DNA of 64,000 nucleotides from Streptomyces endophytica (GTDB taxonomy: Bacteria; Actinomycetota; Actinomycetes; Streptomycetales; Streptomycetaceae), in NCBI RefSeq assembly GCF_026153355.1, contig NZ_CP110636.1:1612001-1676000 (forward strand). The letters are read 5' to 3'. The notes under the pieces are model-generated. The model was not told the origin of the DNA. It made no database searches and saw nothing but the letters and a program-made list of their open reading frames with translations. Positions 44,577 to 53,985 of this stretch are shown piece by piece. Every line of letters begins with the position of its first letter. Position 1 is the stretch's first letter. The translations under genes were made by a program, and so were the position numbers.

Positions 44577-45302
44577 TCACGAGCGCCAGTCGAGCGGGAC
44601 CTGCTTGTCACGGTCCCACGGAATCTCCCACCCCGCGTAGTACAGGATCCGGTCGATCACTCCGGCCGTAAAGCCCCAGACCAGGGCGTTCTCGACGAGG
44701 AAGGCCGGACCGACGTGACCACTGGGGTGGCGCGTGGTCACACGATGGGCGGGATCCGTGAGATCGGCCACGGGGACCGTGAACACCCGGGCGGTCTCCG
44801 CCTCGTCCACCGGGCCGACCGGACTCGGCCGCCGCCACCAGCCCAGGACCGGGGTCACCACGAAGCCGCTGACGGGGATGTACAGCCGTGGCAGCACGCC
44901 GAAGACCTGCACACCGGACGGATCCAGCCCGGTCTCCTCCCGGGCCTCGCGCAGCGCCGCCCGCACCGGACCGGCGCCCTCCGGATCGCCGTCCTCCGGG
45001 TCGAGGGCGCCACCGGGGAAGGAGGGCTGGCCCGCATGGGAGCGCAGGGTGCCGGCCCGCTCCATCAGGAGCAGCTCGGGGCCGCGCGGACCGTGGCCGA
45101 AGAGGATCAGCACCGCGGACTGCCGGCCGCCGTCCTCGGGCGGCAGGAAGCGGCTGAGCTGGTGCGGCTCGACCGTGGCGGCCGCGCGGGCCACCGGTTC
45201 CAGCCACTCGGGCAGGCCGTCGGCCGAGACCGTGACCTCCCCGCCGGGAGCCGCGCTGACGCCCGCCTCCTCGCCGTACTGCTGCTCCCGTGCACTCCGC
45301 AT
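44577..45302 (-). CDS. CoA pyrophosphatase-type NUDIX hydrolase
   Basis: 241 residues. The NUDIX box runs GGALDPEDGD...RAALREAREETGL (Gx5Ex7REUxEExGU). A PSFPGGALD lead and LPRLYIPVSGFVVTPVLGWW are typical of the CoA/nucleotide pyrophosphatase subgroup (NudL-like). ATG 45302 is preferred over 45332 because GAGGGGG lies upstream. It is co-oriented with nth and the MarP-like protease; nth, NUDIX and MarP adjacency is common in actinobacteria. Confidence 0.9.
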   Translation of the reverse strand: MRSAREQQYGEEAGVSAAPGGEVTVSADGLPEWLEPVARAAATVEPHQLSRFLPPEDGGRQSAVLILFGHGPRGPELLLMERAGTLRSHAGQPSFPGGALDPEDGDPEGAGPVRAALREAREETGLDPSGVQVFGVLPRLYIPVSGFVVTPVLGWWRRPSPVGPVDEAETARVFTVPVADLTDPAHRVTTRHPSGHVGPAFLVENALVWGFTAGVIDRILYYAGWEIPWDRDKQVPLDWRS

Positions 45303-45362
45303 ACGCGCCCCCTCAGGCCTGGCGTGGATCATCGGTCCCCCGAGGGGGCGTCGTGGCTGCCG

Positions 45363-46568
45363 TCATGAAGCGGCGGCCGGGGGCGCCAGCGGAGGCGCCG
45401 GCTGCCCCGGGTAGTCCGGCGGCGGCTTCAGGCGCTGGCCCGGCTGGCCGCCCAGCTCGTACTTCAGCAGCTTCCTGGCCTTCTCCGGGTCCGTCTCGCC
45501 CTCGCCGTACGAGGGGCACAGCGGGGCGATGGCGCAGGCGCCGCAGGCGGGCTTGCGGGAGTGGCACACCCGGCGGCCGTGGAAGACGACGCGGTGCGAG
45601 AGCATCGTCCACTCGCTCTCGGGGAAGATCGCCGCGACGTCCGCCTCGACCTTGACCGCGTCCTCTTCGGTGGTCCAGCCGAAGCGGCGGGCAAGACGGC
45701 CGAAGTGGGTGTCGACGGTGATCCCCGGGACGCCGAAGGCGTTGCCGAGCACCACGTTGGCGGTCTTGCGGCCGACCCCGGGGAGCGTGACCAGATCCTC
45801 CAGGCGGCCCGGGACCTCACCGCCGAAGCGGTCGCGCAGCGCGGCGGACAGGCCGAGCAGGGCCTTGCTCTTGGCCCGGAAGAAGCCGGTCGGGCGGATC
45901 AGCTCCTCCAGCTCCTCCGGGGGCATGGCGGCCATGTCCTCGGGCGTCGGGCAGGCCGCGAACAGCCGCGGAGTGGTCTGGTTGACCCTCAGGTCGGTGG
46001 TCTGGGCGGACAGGACCGTGGCGACCAGCAGCTCGAAGGGGTTGCTGAAGTCCAGCTCGGGGTGCGCGTACGGATACAGCTCGGCGAGTCCGTCGTTGAT
46101 CTGGTGGGCCCGGCGCACCATGGCAGCGCGCGACTCGGCCTTGCGCGCGGGGGCCTTCTTGGCGGCGGTCTTCTTCGCAGCCGTCTTCTTGGCCGCGGTC
46201 TTCTTGGTGGTGGCCGTCTTCTTGGTGGCCGTCTTCTTCGCGGGCGCGGTCCGGTCCGCCGCCTTCGTGGTGGCGGCCTTCTTCGTGACGGCCTTCTTGG
46301 CCGTCGCCTTCTTCGTGACGGCCTTCTTCGCGGCCACCGGCTTCTCGGGGGTTTCGTTCACGGCGGCCTTCTTCCCTGCCGAGCTGGTACGTACCGAGGT
46401 CGGGCCCGCCTCGTTCGTGTCCTGTGCCGCGGACCGCGACGCGCCGGATTTCCGGACGGTCGGCTTCCGGGTCGAGCTCACCCCGGAAGGCGATTTGTTA
46501 CTTTTGTCCGGTTCGGAAGCTCCGCCGGACGCCTGTTCGCCCACAGCGGAATCACGTCCCGCGCTCAC
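45363..46568 (-). CDS. nth: Endonuclease III with Lys/Ala-rich N-terminal tail
   Basis: A base-excision repair glycosylase/AP lyase for oxidised pyrimidines. The core has the helix-hairpin-helix [20 protein letters not shown] with the catalytic Lys, the catalytic Asp in [13 protein letters not shown], and the 4Fe-4S ligands [17 protein letters not shown]. The length is 401 residues against about 210 for E. coli. The extra part is an N-terminal extension of about 160 residues, largely AKKTA/TKKA repeats like histone H1, plus a Pro-rich end. ATG 46568 is the longest sensible start; internal starts would shorten the tail. Confidence 0.95.
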   Translation of the reverse strand: MSAGRDSAVGEQASGGASEPDKSNKSPSGVSSTRKPTVRKSGASRSAAQDTNEAGPTSVRTSSAGKKAAVNETPEKPVAAKKAVTKKATAKKAVTKKAATTKAADRTAPAKKTATKKTATTKKTAAKKTAAKKTAAKKAPARKAESRAAMVRRAHQINDGLAELYPYAHPELDFSNPFELLVATVLSAQTTDLRVNQTTPRLFAACPTPEDMAAMPPEELEELIRPTGFFRAKSKALLGLSAALRDRFGGEVPGRLEDLVTLPGVGRKTANVVLGNAFGVPGITVDTHFGRLARRFGWTTEEDAVKVEADVAAIFPESEWTMLSHRVVFHGRRVCHSRKPACGACAIAPLCPSYGEGETDPEKARKLLKYELGGQPGQRLKPPPDYPGQPAPPLAPPAAAS

Positions 46569-46714
46569 TCGTCCGGCCCCCAGTCCTCTGCTCTCACCGG
46601 CGTATTGGACACTCGGCCAGACTAAGGCCAGCCACTGACATCCGGCTCGATCACCGTGATCCCTGACTCCAATCGGCCCCCTGCCTTATGGCTCTGGCCA
46701 CCGGTCCGGCAAAC

Positions 46715-46732
46715 TTGTGATTGATCGCACTG
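46715..46732. promoter_or_regulatory. Candidate Crp site upstream of crp
   Basis: TTGTGATTGATCGCACTG is close to the Crp palindrome TGTGA-N6-TCACA (TGTGA present, the other half GCACT). It is about 65 bp upstream of the crp GTG and between divergent nth and crp. Autoregulation of crp is known in bacteria. Confidence 0.45.
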
Positions 46733-46794
46733 TTTTGCATTCCGGCATGATGGGGACCACAGTCCCCCGGAGCATGTCGACAAGGAGAGATCTC

Positions 46795-47468
46795 GTGGAC
46801 GACGTTCTGCGGCGCGCACCGCTCTTCGCGGCGCTCGATGACGAGCAGGCGGCCGAGCTGCGCGCCTCAATGGGAGAGGTCACGCTCGCCCGCGGCGACG
46901 CCCTGTTCCACGAAGGGGACCCCGGCGACCGCCTGTACGTGGTCACCGAGGGCAAGGTGAAGCTGCACCGCACCTCCCCGACGGCCGGGAGAACATGCTC
47001 GCCGTCCTCGGTCCCGGAGAGCTGATCGGTGAGCTCTCGCTGTTCGACCCGGGCCCGCGCACGGCCACCGCGTCCGCCCTCACCGAGGTCAAGCTCCTCG
47101 GCCTGGGGCACGGCGACCTCCAGCCCTGGCTGAACGCCCGCCCCGAGGTGGCCACGGCCCTGCTGCGTGCGGTCGCCCGCCGACTGCGCAAGACCAACGA
47201 CCAGATGTCCGACCTGGTCTTCTCGGACGTGCCGGGCCGCGTGGCACGCGCCCTGCTCGACCTGTCGCGCCGCTTCGGCGTGCAGTCCGAAGAAGGCATC
47301 CATGTCGTGCACGACCTGACCCAGGAGGAGCTGGCCCAGCTGGTGGGCGCCTCCCGTGAGACGGTCAACAAGGCCCTGGCGGACTTCGCGGGCCGCGGCT
47401 GGCTGCGCCTGGAGGCGCGCGCCGTGATCCTGCTGGACGTCGAGCGGCTCGCCAAGCGCTCGCGCTGA
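46795..47468 (+). CDS. crp: cAMP receptor protein Crp, one frameshift
   Basis: A cyclic-nucleotide-responsive global regulator. The cNMP-binding domain includes LYVVTEGKVKLHRTSP and GELIGELSLFDPGPRTATA with the phosphate-binding Arg-Thr. The C-terminal winged helix has DLTQEELAQLVGASRETVNK as the recognition helix. The frame breaks near 46979, where TCCCCGACGG should be TCCCCCGACGG; restored, the protein is 224 residues, the expected Streptomyces length. GTG 46795 is 7 nt after AAGGAGAG. It is needed for spore germination in S. coelicolor. Confidence 0.94.
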
Positions 47469-47476
47469 CACACCTG

Positions 47477-47524
47477 CCACTACGGCGAAGGGCCCTGCTC
47501 CGGCGGGGCCCTTCGCCGTAGTGG
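47477..47524 (+). terminator. Terminator after crp
   Basis: Nineteen-base perfect arms around a 10-nt loop, starting 9 bp after the crp stop. Confidence 0.85.
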
Positions 47525-47594
47525 GCGGTCCCTGGTGAGCGGCCCCGGGTGGGCGGTCCCGAGCAGGCGGCCCCGGGTGAGCGGCCTCTTCGCC
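47525..47594. repeat. 14-bp tandem repeat, five copies
   Basis: Units starting GCGGTCCC or GCGGCCCC recur every 14 bp from 47525 directly after the crp terminator. The last unit is degenerate. No gene is present. Confidence 0.7.
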
Positions 47595-47673
47595 GTGGTG
47601 GCCCGGGCCCCGCACCCCCAACCTCCCGCGAAATACGGTCGTCCCCGCCGCACTCCCTCGCCATAGTGGCGCC

Positions 47674-48529
47674 ATGACGCCCGACGGGACCCACGACAGC
47701 ACGCACAACGCCACCGCCACCGGCACCGGCACCGGCAGGGGCCTGGACCACGACGGCTGCTTCGTGCGGGAGGGCTCGCTGGAGCGGGTGCCCCCGGCGT
47801 TCGCGCCCGTGGTGGCGGGGCTGCGCTCCCGTATCGCCGATCATTTCAGCGATCGCCTGCACAGCAGCTACCTCTTCGGCAGCATCCCCCGTGGCACCGC
47901 CGCCCCCGGTGTCTCCGATCTGGACGCCCTCCTCGCCCTACGGGACGAGCCGTCCGACGACGACCACGCCGCCGCCCGCGCCGTCGAGGAGGCGCTGGAC
48001 ACCGCGTTCCGGGAGGTCGACGGCGTCGGGCTGCTGCTGTTCGGGGCCGACCGGCTGCTGAGCGACCTGGAGCGGCACGACCTGGGCTGGTTCGTGGCCT
48101 GTCTGTGCACCCCGCTCGACGGTCCGGACCTCGCCGACCGGCTGCCCCGTTACCGCCCCACCTCGCTCCTTGCCCGTGAGACCAACGGGGATCTCTTCCG
48201 CGACCTCCCGGACTGCGCAAGAAGGCCGAGGCGGCCACTACGGAGGCCGCGCGCACCCGGCTCACCCGGGGCGTGACGCGGCGGCTCGTACGCACCGGGT
48301 TCACGCTGGTCATGCCCCGCTGGGGCGGCTGGACCAGCGACCTGGCCGAGTCCGCGGAGATCTTCGGCCGCTACTACCCGGCGCACGCCGACCAGATGCG
48401 CGTCGCAGCCCGCCCGCCCGCGCTCCCGCCGCGTACCCCCACCTGCTGGACGAGCTGCTCTCCGGCCTGGCCCCCTGGCTGGCAGGCGAATACCTCGCCG
48501 TCCACGGGGCGAAGGCTCCCCGCCCGTAG
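47674..48529 (+). CDS. Nucleotidyltransferase domain protein, two frameshifts
   Basis: About 286 residues when restored. The catalytic pattern is SSYLFGSIPRGTAAPGVSDLDALLAL: Gly-Ser, then a DLD metal-binding pair, as in KNTase/MinD-type nucleotidyltransferases. A helical C-terminal part follows (RLTRGVTRRLVRTGFTLVMP; HLLDELLSGLAPWLAGEYLA). Breaks lie near 48211 (TGCGCAAG in place of TGGCGCAAG-like) and near 48412. Family members transfer AMP or other nucleotides to antibiotics, proteins or RNA; the target here is unknown. It stands alone between crp and the MBL gene. Confidence 0.75.
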
Positions 48530-48577
48530 GACACCGGGCGGGCAAACACCGCGCCGGGGCATCCCGCCCCGACGGTG

Positions 48578-49414
48578 TCACTCCTCGATCAGCCCGTGCT
48601 CCCCGAGGTACTCCAGCTGTGCCCGCACCGACAGTTCGGCGGCCGGCCACAAGGAGCGGTCGACATCGGCGTACACATTGGCGACGACCTCGGCCGGGGT
48701 CCGGTGGCCGGCCTCGACCGCGGTCTCCACCTGGGCGAGCCGGTTCGCACGGTGCGCCAGATAGAACTCCACCGCCCCCTGGGCGTCGTTCAGCACCGGC
48801 CCGTGGCCCGGCAGGACCGTGGCCACCCCGTCGTCCACCGTGAGGGAGCGCAGTCGGCGCAGCGAGTCGAGATAGTCGCCCAGCCGCCCGTCGGGGTGCG
48901 CCACCACGGTGGTGCCGCGCCCCAGGACCGTGTCACCGGTCAGGACGGCGCGGTCGGCCGGGAGATGGAAGGACAGCGAATCGGCGGTGTGCCCCGGGGT
49001 GGGCACCACCCGCAGGTCGAGACCGCCCGTGGTGATGACGTCCCCCGCGGCGAGCCCTTCCCCACCGAGGCGCAGCGCCGGGTCCAGCGCCCTGACGGGC
49101 GACCGGGTCAGCTCGGCGAACCGGGCGGCGCCGTCGGCGTGATCCGGGTGCCCGTGGGTCAGCAGGGTCAGCGCGACGCGCTTGCCGGACCGTTCGGCGA
49201 TGTCGACGACGGCCTGGAGGTGGCCCTCGTCGAGCGGCCCGGGATCGATGACGACGGCCAGGTCGGAGTCCGGCTCGGCGACTATCCAGGTGTTGGTGCC
49301 GTCCAGGGTCATCGCCGACGGGTTGGGCGCCAGCACGCAGTGCGCCCGCGTAGTGGCGGGCCCGGAGATCACTCCGCCCCGGGGCTGCCCCGGGAGAGCG
49401 GCTGCTTCGGTCAT
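48578..49414 (-). CDS. MBL-fold metallohydrolase (LACTB2-like)
   Basis: 278 residues. The dinuclear zinc motif is LLTHGHPDHADG, with later ligands in VVPTPGHTADS, LTGDTVLG and VLPGHGPV. N-terminal NPSAMTLDGTNTWIVAEP is typical of the LACTB2-like subgroup, which includes single-strand nucleases and thioesterases. The C-terminal helical part ends LEYLGEHGLIEE. Its ATG overlaps the stop of the upstream NUDIX gene (ATGA), so both are co-translated. Confidence 0.9.
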   Translation of the reverse strand: MTEAAALPGQPRGGVISGPATTRAHCVLAPNPSAMTLDGTNTWIVAEPDSDLAVVIDPGPLDEGHLQAVVDIAERSGKRVALTLLTHGHPDHADGAARFAELTRSPVRALDPALRLGGEGLAAGDVITTGGLDLRVVPTPGHTADSLSFHLPADRAVLTGDTVLGRGTTVVAHPDGRLGDYLDSLRRLRSLTVDDGVATVLPGHGPVLNDAQGAVEFYLAHRANRLAQVETAVEAGHRTPAEVVANVYADVDRSLWPAAELSVRAQLEYLGEHGLIEE

Positions 49415-50490
49415 GTGGGGGTCCCTCCCGAGGTGCCGGTGACTCCGGGCGTGCCGGTGGCTCCCGGGACGCCGGTGGCCCGCTGGGCCCCTGAGGGACC
49501 GTCGGAATCGCCGCCCGCCTCCGTGGCCCCGTGCGCGACGGAACCGCCCGTGGCGGAACCGCCCTCAGCGGCACCGTCCCCGGCACCGCCCCCCGGCGCG
49601 ATGTGCTTGGTGAACTCGTCGTGGCCCGGCCAGCTCAGTACGATCTCACCGCCCACCAGGCGCGCCCGCGCCAATACGGGCGTCAGGTCCTGCGCCTCCG
49701 CGGCGGCCAGCACGTCCGCGACGGTGGCGTACGGCTCCAGCGCGCGCAGCGTGGCGATCGTCGGCGGCATCATCAGCAGCTCACCGCGGTCGTACCCGGC
49801 GGCCGCCTCCCCCGGCCGGGTCCACAACGCGAGGTCCGCCTCACCGGCCGCGACGGCGTTCCCCCCGGGGCCCACCGGCAGTCCCTGGGGCAGCGTGTGC
49901 TGGCCTTCGGGCAGCGCGGCGACGAAGAACCACGTGTCGTAGCGCCGGGGCTCGAACTCCGGGGTGATCCAGCGCGCCCAGGCGGCCAGCAGGTCGGAGC
50001 GCAGGACCAGGCCGCGGCGGCTCAGGAAGTCGGCGAAGGACAGCTCGTGCGCCACCAGGGCGGCCCGGTCGGCCTCCCAGTCCTCGCCCGTGGTGTCCGC
50101 GACGACCGTGTCCGCCGACTCCCCGGCGAGCAGCACGCCGGCCTCCTCGAACGTCTCCCGTACCGCCGCGCAGACGATGGCCTGCGCGGTGGCCGGATCG
50201 ACGCCCATCCGGACCGCCCACTGGGCGCGCGACGGGCCGGCCCAGGCCACCGGGCGTTCGTCACGGGGATCGACCGCACCACCCGGATAGGCGTACGCGC
50301 CCCCGGCGAAGGCCATGGAGGTGCGTCTGCGCAGCATGTGGACGGCGGGGCCGCCGGTCCCGGTGTCGCGCAGCAGCAGGACGGTCGAGGCCCGGCGGGG
50401 CTCGGCAGGGGTGAGCTCGCCGTTCGCGAGCGCCCGGATGCGGCCCGGCCACTCCGGTGGGTACCACTGGCCATTCGTCGTGGACGACAT
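49411..50490 (-). CDS. NUDIX hydrolase with long Gly/Ala/Thr C-terminal tail
   Basis: 359 residues. The first part of the NUDIX box is AYPGGAVDPRDE; a 35-residue insertion precedes the second half AAVRETFEEAGVLL, as in the NUDT19/RsbX-like eukaryotic-type family. Residues about 300-359 are low-complexity (GATGTPGVTGTSGGTPT). Start ATG 50490. Overlaps the MBL gene by 4 bp; NUDIX-MBL pairs are frequent and may act on CoA derivatives, but that is inference. Confidence 0.88.
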   Translation of the reverse strand: MSSTTNGQWYPPEWPGRIRALANGELTPAEPRRASTVLLLRDTGTGGPAVHMLRRRTSMAFAGGAYAYPGGAVDPRDERPVAWAGPSRAQWAVRMGVDPATAQAIVCAAVRETFEEAGVLLAGESADTVVADTTGEDWEADRAALVAHELSFADFLSRRGLVLRSDLLAAWARWITPEFEPRRYDTWFFVAALPEGQHTLPQGLPVGPGGNAVAAGEADLALWTRPGEAAAGYDRGELLMMPPTIATLRALEPYATVADVLAAAEAQDLTPVLARARLVGGEIVLSWPGHDEFTKHIAPGGGAGDGAAEGGSATGGSVAHGATEAGGDSDGPSGAQRATGVPGATGTPGVTGTSGGTPT

Positions 50491-50691
50491 GGCCGGATGC
50501 TATGCGCTCACGCGCGGATGTTCGAGGGTCCTTTTCCGCCGGGCCGCAGCCGGCGGCCGCTCCGGCGGGCCGGCGGGAGCGCGCTCCTACGAGGCGCGCG
50601 CGTCCCGCGGCCGCCATGAAGCCGCCGGGAAGGCCCTGCGGACCGTACGGCCCGCACAAAGCCCCGTCCCGGCGGCCGGAACCGGCAACGC

Positions 50692-51162
50692 CTACGCCTC
50701 GTCGGCGACCTCGACCTGGATCTCGACCTCGACCGGCGCGTCGAGCGGCAGCACCGCCACACCCACCGCGGAGCGGGCGTGCACGCCCTTGTCGCCGAGG
50801 ATCTCGCCGAGCAGCTCGCTGGCGCCGTTGAGGACGCCCGGCTGGCCGGTGAAGTCCGGCGCGGAGGCCACGAAGCCGACCACCTTCACCACGCGCCGGA
50901 TCTTGTCCAGGTCGCCGATGACGGACTTCACGGCGGCCAGCGCGTTGAGCGCGCAGGTCGCGGCGAGCTGCTGGGCCTGCTCCGGGCTGACCTCGGCGCC
51001 CACCTTGCCGGTCGCCGGCAGCGCGCCGCCCACCATGGGCAGCTGGCCGGAGCTGAAGACGTACGCGCCGGAGCGCACCGCGGGCTGGTAGACGGCCAGC
51101 GGGGGCACGACGTCCGGCAGCTTCAGGCCGAGTTCCGCGATCTTGTCCTCCGCCGCGCTCAC
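50692..51162 (-). CDS. RidA family protein
   Basis: 156 residues. RidA proteins hydrolyse reactive enamine/imine intermediates. Recognisable features are VRSGAYVFSSGQLPMVGG, ATCALNALAAVKSVIGDLDK and KVVGFVASAPDF, with the ending RSAVGVAVLPLDAPVEVEIQ. The Arg usually found near the C-terminal SARPAVGVA-like motif is present as HARSAVGVAVLP. GTG 51162 overlaps the stop of the DUF4177 gene. Confidence 0.9.
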   Translation of the reverse strand: MSAAEDKIAELGLKLPDVVPPLAVYQPAVRSGAYVFSSGQLPMVGGALPATGKVGAEVSPEQAQQLAATCALNALAAVKSVIGDLDKIRRVVKVVGFVASAPDFTGQPGVLNGASELLGEILGDKGVHARSAVGVAVLPLDAPVEVEIQVEVADEA

Positions 51163-51329
51163 GCCTTGTACTCCTGCTTCTCCCGCTTCATGTAGGCCAC
51201 CAACTGCTCGGGGTTGTTCGGGCCCGGCACGACCTGGACCAGTTCCCAGCCGTCCTCGCCCCAGGTGTCCAGAATCTGCTTCGTCGCGTGCACCAGCAGC
51301 GGCACGGTCGAGTATTCCCACTTGGTCAT
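51159..51329 (-). CDS. DUF4177 small protein
   Basis: 56 residues: MTKWEYSTVPLLVHATKQIL, then DTWGEDGWELVQVVPGPN, the family pattern, and a basic end (YMKREKQEYKA). Role unknown. The 4-bp overlap with ridA shows they form one operon. In S. coelicolor, from memory, a similar small gene precedes ridA. Confidence 0.85.
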   Translation of the reverse strand: MTKWEYSTVPLLVHATKQILDTWGEDGWELVQVVPGPNNPEQLVAYMKREKQEYKA

Positions 51330-51516
51330 GGGCCGAGCGTAATGCCTGTCCGGTGCGGTGGCGGACGCCGTCCACCGCGGGCCGCCCGGGCCCGGGCCGG
51401 GCCGTCCCCTACGGGACATCCCTGACCCGGCTCCGGGTCCGGCACGGACGGATCTCCGGGTCTTCCCAGGCGTATCCCGTGCGTAGCCGCGACGCGGACT
51501 GGTTAGGCTCCTTTGC

Positions 51517-52497
51517 GTGAGCAGGCTCCATGTCGTCAGCGGCAAGGGCGGCACCGGCAAGACCACGGTCGCCGCTGCCCTCGCCCTCGCCCTGGCCACC
51601 GAGGGGCGCCGTACCCTCCTGGTCGAGGTCGAGGGCCGGCAGGGCATTGCCCAGCTGTTCGAGACCGAAGCGCTTCCCTACGAGGAACGCAAGATCGCGG
51701 TGGGACCAGGTGGCGGCGAGGTCCACGCCCTGGCCATCGATGCCGAACGCGCCCTTCTGGACTACCTCCAGATGTTCTACAAGCTCGGCAGCGCGGGCCG
51801 GGCCCTGAAGAAGCTCGGCGCGATCGACTTCGCCACGACCATCGCCCCCGGCCTGCGGGACGTCCTGCTGACCGGCAAGGCGTGCGAGGCGGTCCGCCGC
51901 AAGGACAAGCAGGGCAGGTTCGTCTACGACGCGGTGGTGATGGACGCCCCGCCGACCGGCCGCATCACCCGCTTCCTGAACGTCAACGACGAGGTGGCCG
52001 GTCTCGCGAAGATCGGCCCGATCCACAATCAGGCGCAGGCCGTGATGCGGGTCCTGAAGTCACCGGAGACCGCGGTCCATCTGGTGACGCTCCTGGAGGA
52101 GATGCCCGTCCAGGAGACCGCGGACGGCGTCGCCGAGCTGCGCGCCGCCGGCCTCCCCGTCGGCGGCATCGTCATCAACATGACCCGTCCCGCGCTGCTG
52201 GACAACGGCGATCTCGACCTTCTCGCGGCCCGCGGGGCACGTGCCGGCGTCGCCAAGGCGCTTTCGCAGGCCGGGCTGGGCGGGGCCCGCCGCGGCGGGC
52301 TGGCCGACCGGCTGATCGACCCCCTGCTGGAGCAGGCCCGCGAGCACGCCGAGCGGGTCGAGCTGGAGCGCGCCGAGTACGCCGAGCTGACCGCGATCGG
52401 CCTGCCCACCTACGAGTTGGAGCTGCTCCCCGAGGGAGTGGACCTCGCCGGGCTGTACCAACTGGCCAGAGACCTGCGGAAACAGGGGCCCATATGA
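51517..52497 (+). CDS. ArsA/GET3-family ATPase, first of a pair
   Basis: 326 residues. Deviant Walker A VSGKGGTGKTTVAAALALAL with the signature Lys, then LLVEVEGRQGIAQLFE, and switch region VVMDAPPTGRITRFLNV. The ArsA fold normally drives arsenite export or tail-anchored protein targeting; no arsB-like pump or arsenic resistance gene is present. GTG 51517. Its TGA overlaps the ATG of the second ATPase, so the two are made together and may form a heterodimer. The pair sits next to wblA. Confidence 0.9.
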   Translation: MSRLHVVSGKGGTGKTTVAAALALALATEGRRTLLVEVEGRQGIAQLFETEALPYEERKIAVGPGGGEVHALAIDAERALLDYLQMFYKLGSAGRALKKLGAIDFATTIAPGLRDVLLTGKACEAVRRKDKQGRFVYDAVVMDAPPTGRITRFLNVNDEVAGLAKIGPIHNQAQAVMRVLKSPETAVHLVTLLEEMPVQETADGVAELRAAGLPVGGIVINMTRPALLDNGDLDLLAARGARAGVAKALSQAGLGGARRGGLADRLIDPLLEQAREHAERVELERAEYAELTAIGLPTYELELLPEGVDLAGLYQLARDLRKQGPI

Positions 52498-53831
52498 CCT
52501 CCGACGACACGACGCTGGACGCCTCGGCCCCGTGGCTGGAGGTCGACGCACTGCTCGACGACCCGCGCACCCGCATCGTCGTGTGCTGCGGTTCCGGCGG
52601 CGTCGGCAAGACCACCACCGCCGCCGCCCTGGGCGTGCGCGCCGCCGAGCGCGGCCGCAAGGTCGTGGTGCTGACCATCGACCCGGCCCGGCGGCTGGCG
52701 CAGTCGATGGGCATCTCCGAGCTCGACAACGTCCCCCGCCGGGTCAAGGGCGTGGACGAGGCCGCCGGCGGCGAACTGCACGCGATGATGCTGGACATGA
52801 AGCGCACCTTCGACGAGATCGTCGAGGGCCATGCGGACGCCGACCGGGCCCGCGCGATCCTGGAGAACCCCTTCTACCAGTCGCTGTCGGCCGGTTTCGC
52901 GGGCACGCAGGAGTACATGGCCATGGAGAAGCTGGGCCAGCTCCGCGCGAGCGACGAGTGGGACCTGATCGTCGTCGACACGCCCCCGAGCCGCTCCGCG
53001 CTGGACTTCCTGGACGCGCCCAAGCGCCTCGGCTCCTTCCTGGACGGCAAGTTCATCCGGGTCCTGATGGCGCCCGCGAAGGTCGGCGGCCGGGCCGGCA
53101 TGAAGTTCCTGAATGTCGGCATGTCGATGATGACCGGCACGCTCAGCAAGCTCATGGGCGGTCAACTCCTGCGCGACGTCCAGACGTTCGTGGCCGCCAT
53201 GGACACCATGTTCGGCGGTTTCCGCACCCGCGCCGACGCCACGTACCGCCTGCTGCAGGCCCCCGGTACGGCGTTCCTCGTGGTCGCCGCGCCGGAGCGG
53301 GACGCGCTGCGCGAGGCGGCGTACTTCGTCGAGCGGCTGGCCGCCGAGCAGATGCCGCTGGCCGGCCTGGTGCTCAACCGCGTGCACGGCAGCGGCGCCG
53401 CCCAACTCAGCGCCGAGCGGGCCCTGGCCGCCGCGGAGACCCTCGGCGAGGGCCTCACGGAGGAGGACGGCTCCGATGGCGTCCACACCGAAAATAATCT
53501 TGAACCAACCGGCATTGTGGATCTCGACGGCGGGAAGGATGCCTCCGGTACCGCTGGCGGCCTCTCCCCCGCTGCCGCGGACCCGGTAGCACCCACCTCC
53601 GCCTCGGCGGCTCAACTGGCCGCCGGGCTCCTCCGCCTGCACGCGGAACGTATGCAGGTCCTCGCGCGCGAACGGCGCACCCGTGACCGCTTCACCGCGC
53701 TCCATCCCGAGGTCCCGGTGACGGAGGTCGCCGCGCTGCCCGGCGACGTCCACGACCTCGCGGGCCTGCGCGCCATCGGCGACCGCCTGGCGCTGGACGG
53801 CACCACAACGGACCCCGACACCGACGACTGA
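52494..53831 (+). CDS. ArsA/GET3-family ATPase, second of a pair
   Basis: 445 residues. Walker A CCGSGGVGKTTTAAALGVRA, TIDPARRLAQSMGISEL (switch I, with the Asp-Pro-Ala of GET3/ArsA), and VVDTPPSRSALDFLDAP. A hydrophobic, Met-rich region follows (FLNVGMSMMTGTLSKLMGG), where ArsA/GET3 proteins bind client helices. Residues about 320-370 are an acidic low-complexity insertion (TEEDGSDGVHTENNLEPTG) with AT-richer codons. In S. coelicolor such a pair precedes wblA. Client unknown. Confidence 0.9.
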   Translation: MTSDDTTLDASAPWLEVDALLDDPRTRIVVCCGSGGVGKTTTAAALGVRAAERGRKVVVLTIDPARRLAQSMGISELDNVPRRVKGVDEAAGGELHAMMLDMKRTFDEIVEGHADADRARAILENPFYQSLSAGFAGTQEYMAMEKLGQLRASDEWDLIVVDTPPSRSALDFLDAPKRLGSFLDGKFIRVLMAPAKVGGRAGMKFLNVGMSMMTGTLSKLMGGQLLRDVQTFVAAMDTMFGGFRTRADATYRLLQAPGTAFLVVAAPERDALREAAYFVERLAAEQMPLAGLVLNRVHGSGAAQLSAERALAAAETLGEGLTEEDGSDGVHTENNLEPTGIVDLDGGKDASGTAGGLSPAAADPVAPTSASAAQLAAGLLRLHAERMQVLARERRTRDRFTALHPEVPVTEVAALPGDVHDLAGLRAIGDRLALDGTTTDPDTDD

Positions 53832-53863
53832 CCCGACGACTCACGACCGCCGGCCGAACCGAC

Positions 53864-53900
53864 GGCTGAACCACCGCAACGGCTGAACCACCGCCCGAAC
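53864..53900. repeat. 17-bp duplication downstream of the ArsA pair
   Basis: GGCTGAACCACCGCAAC is followed directly by a near-copy, then a partial third (CCGAACCACCG). It lies between the converging arsA2 and wblA genes. Confidence 0.6.
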
Positions 53901-53985
53901 CACCGTCGACGCACGCACCGAACCACACCCGGGCCCAGCGCCCAACCGGCCCTGTTCCGCCGGCCGGTGCATCCCGGCCGTCCGG

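Noticed and set aside
51517..53831. Arsenic resistance operon
   Set aside because: There is no arsB, arsR or arsC. The neighbours are ridA and wblA, and the pair is a known core arrangement in Streptomyces.
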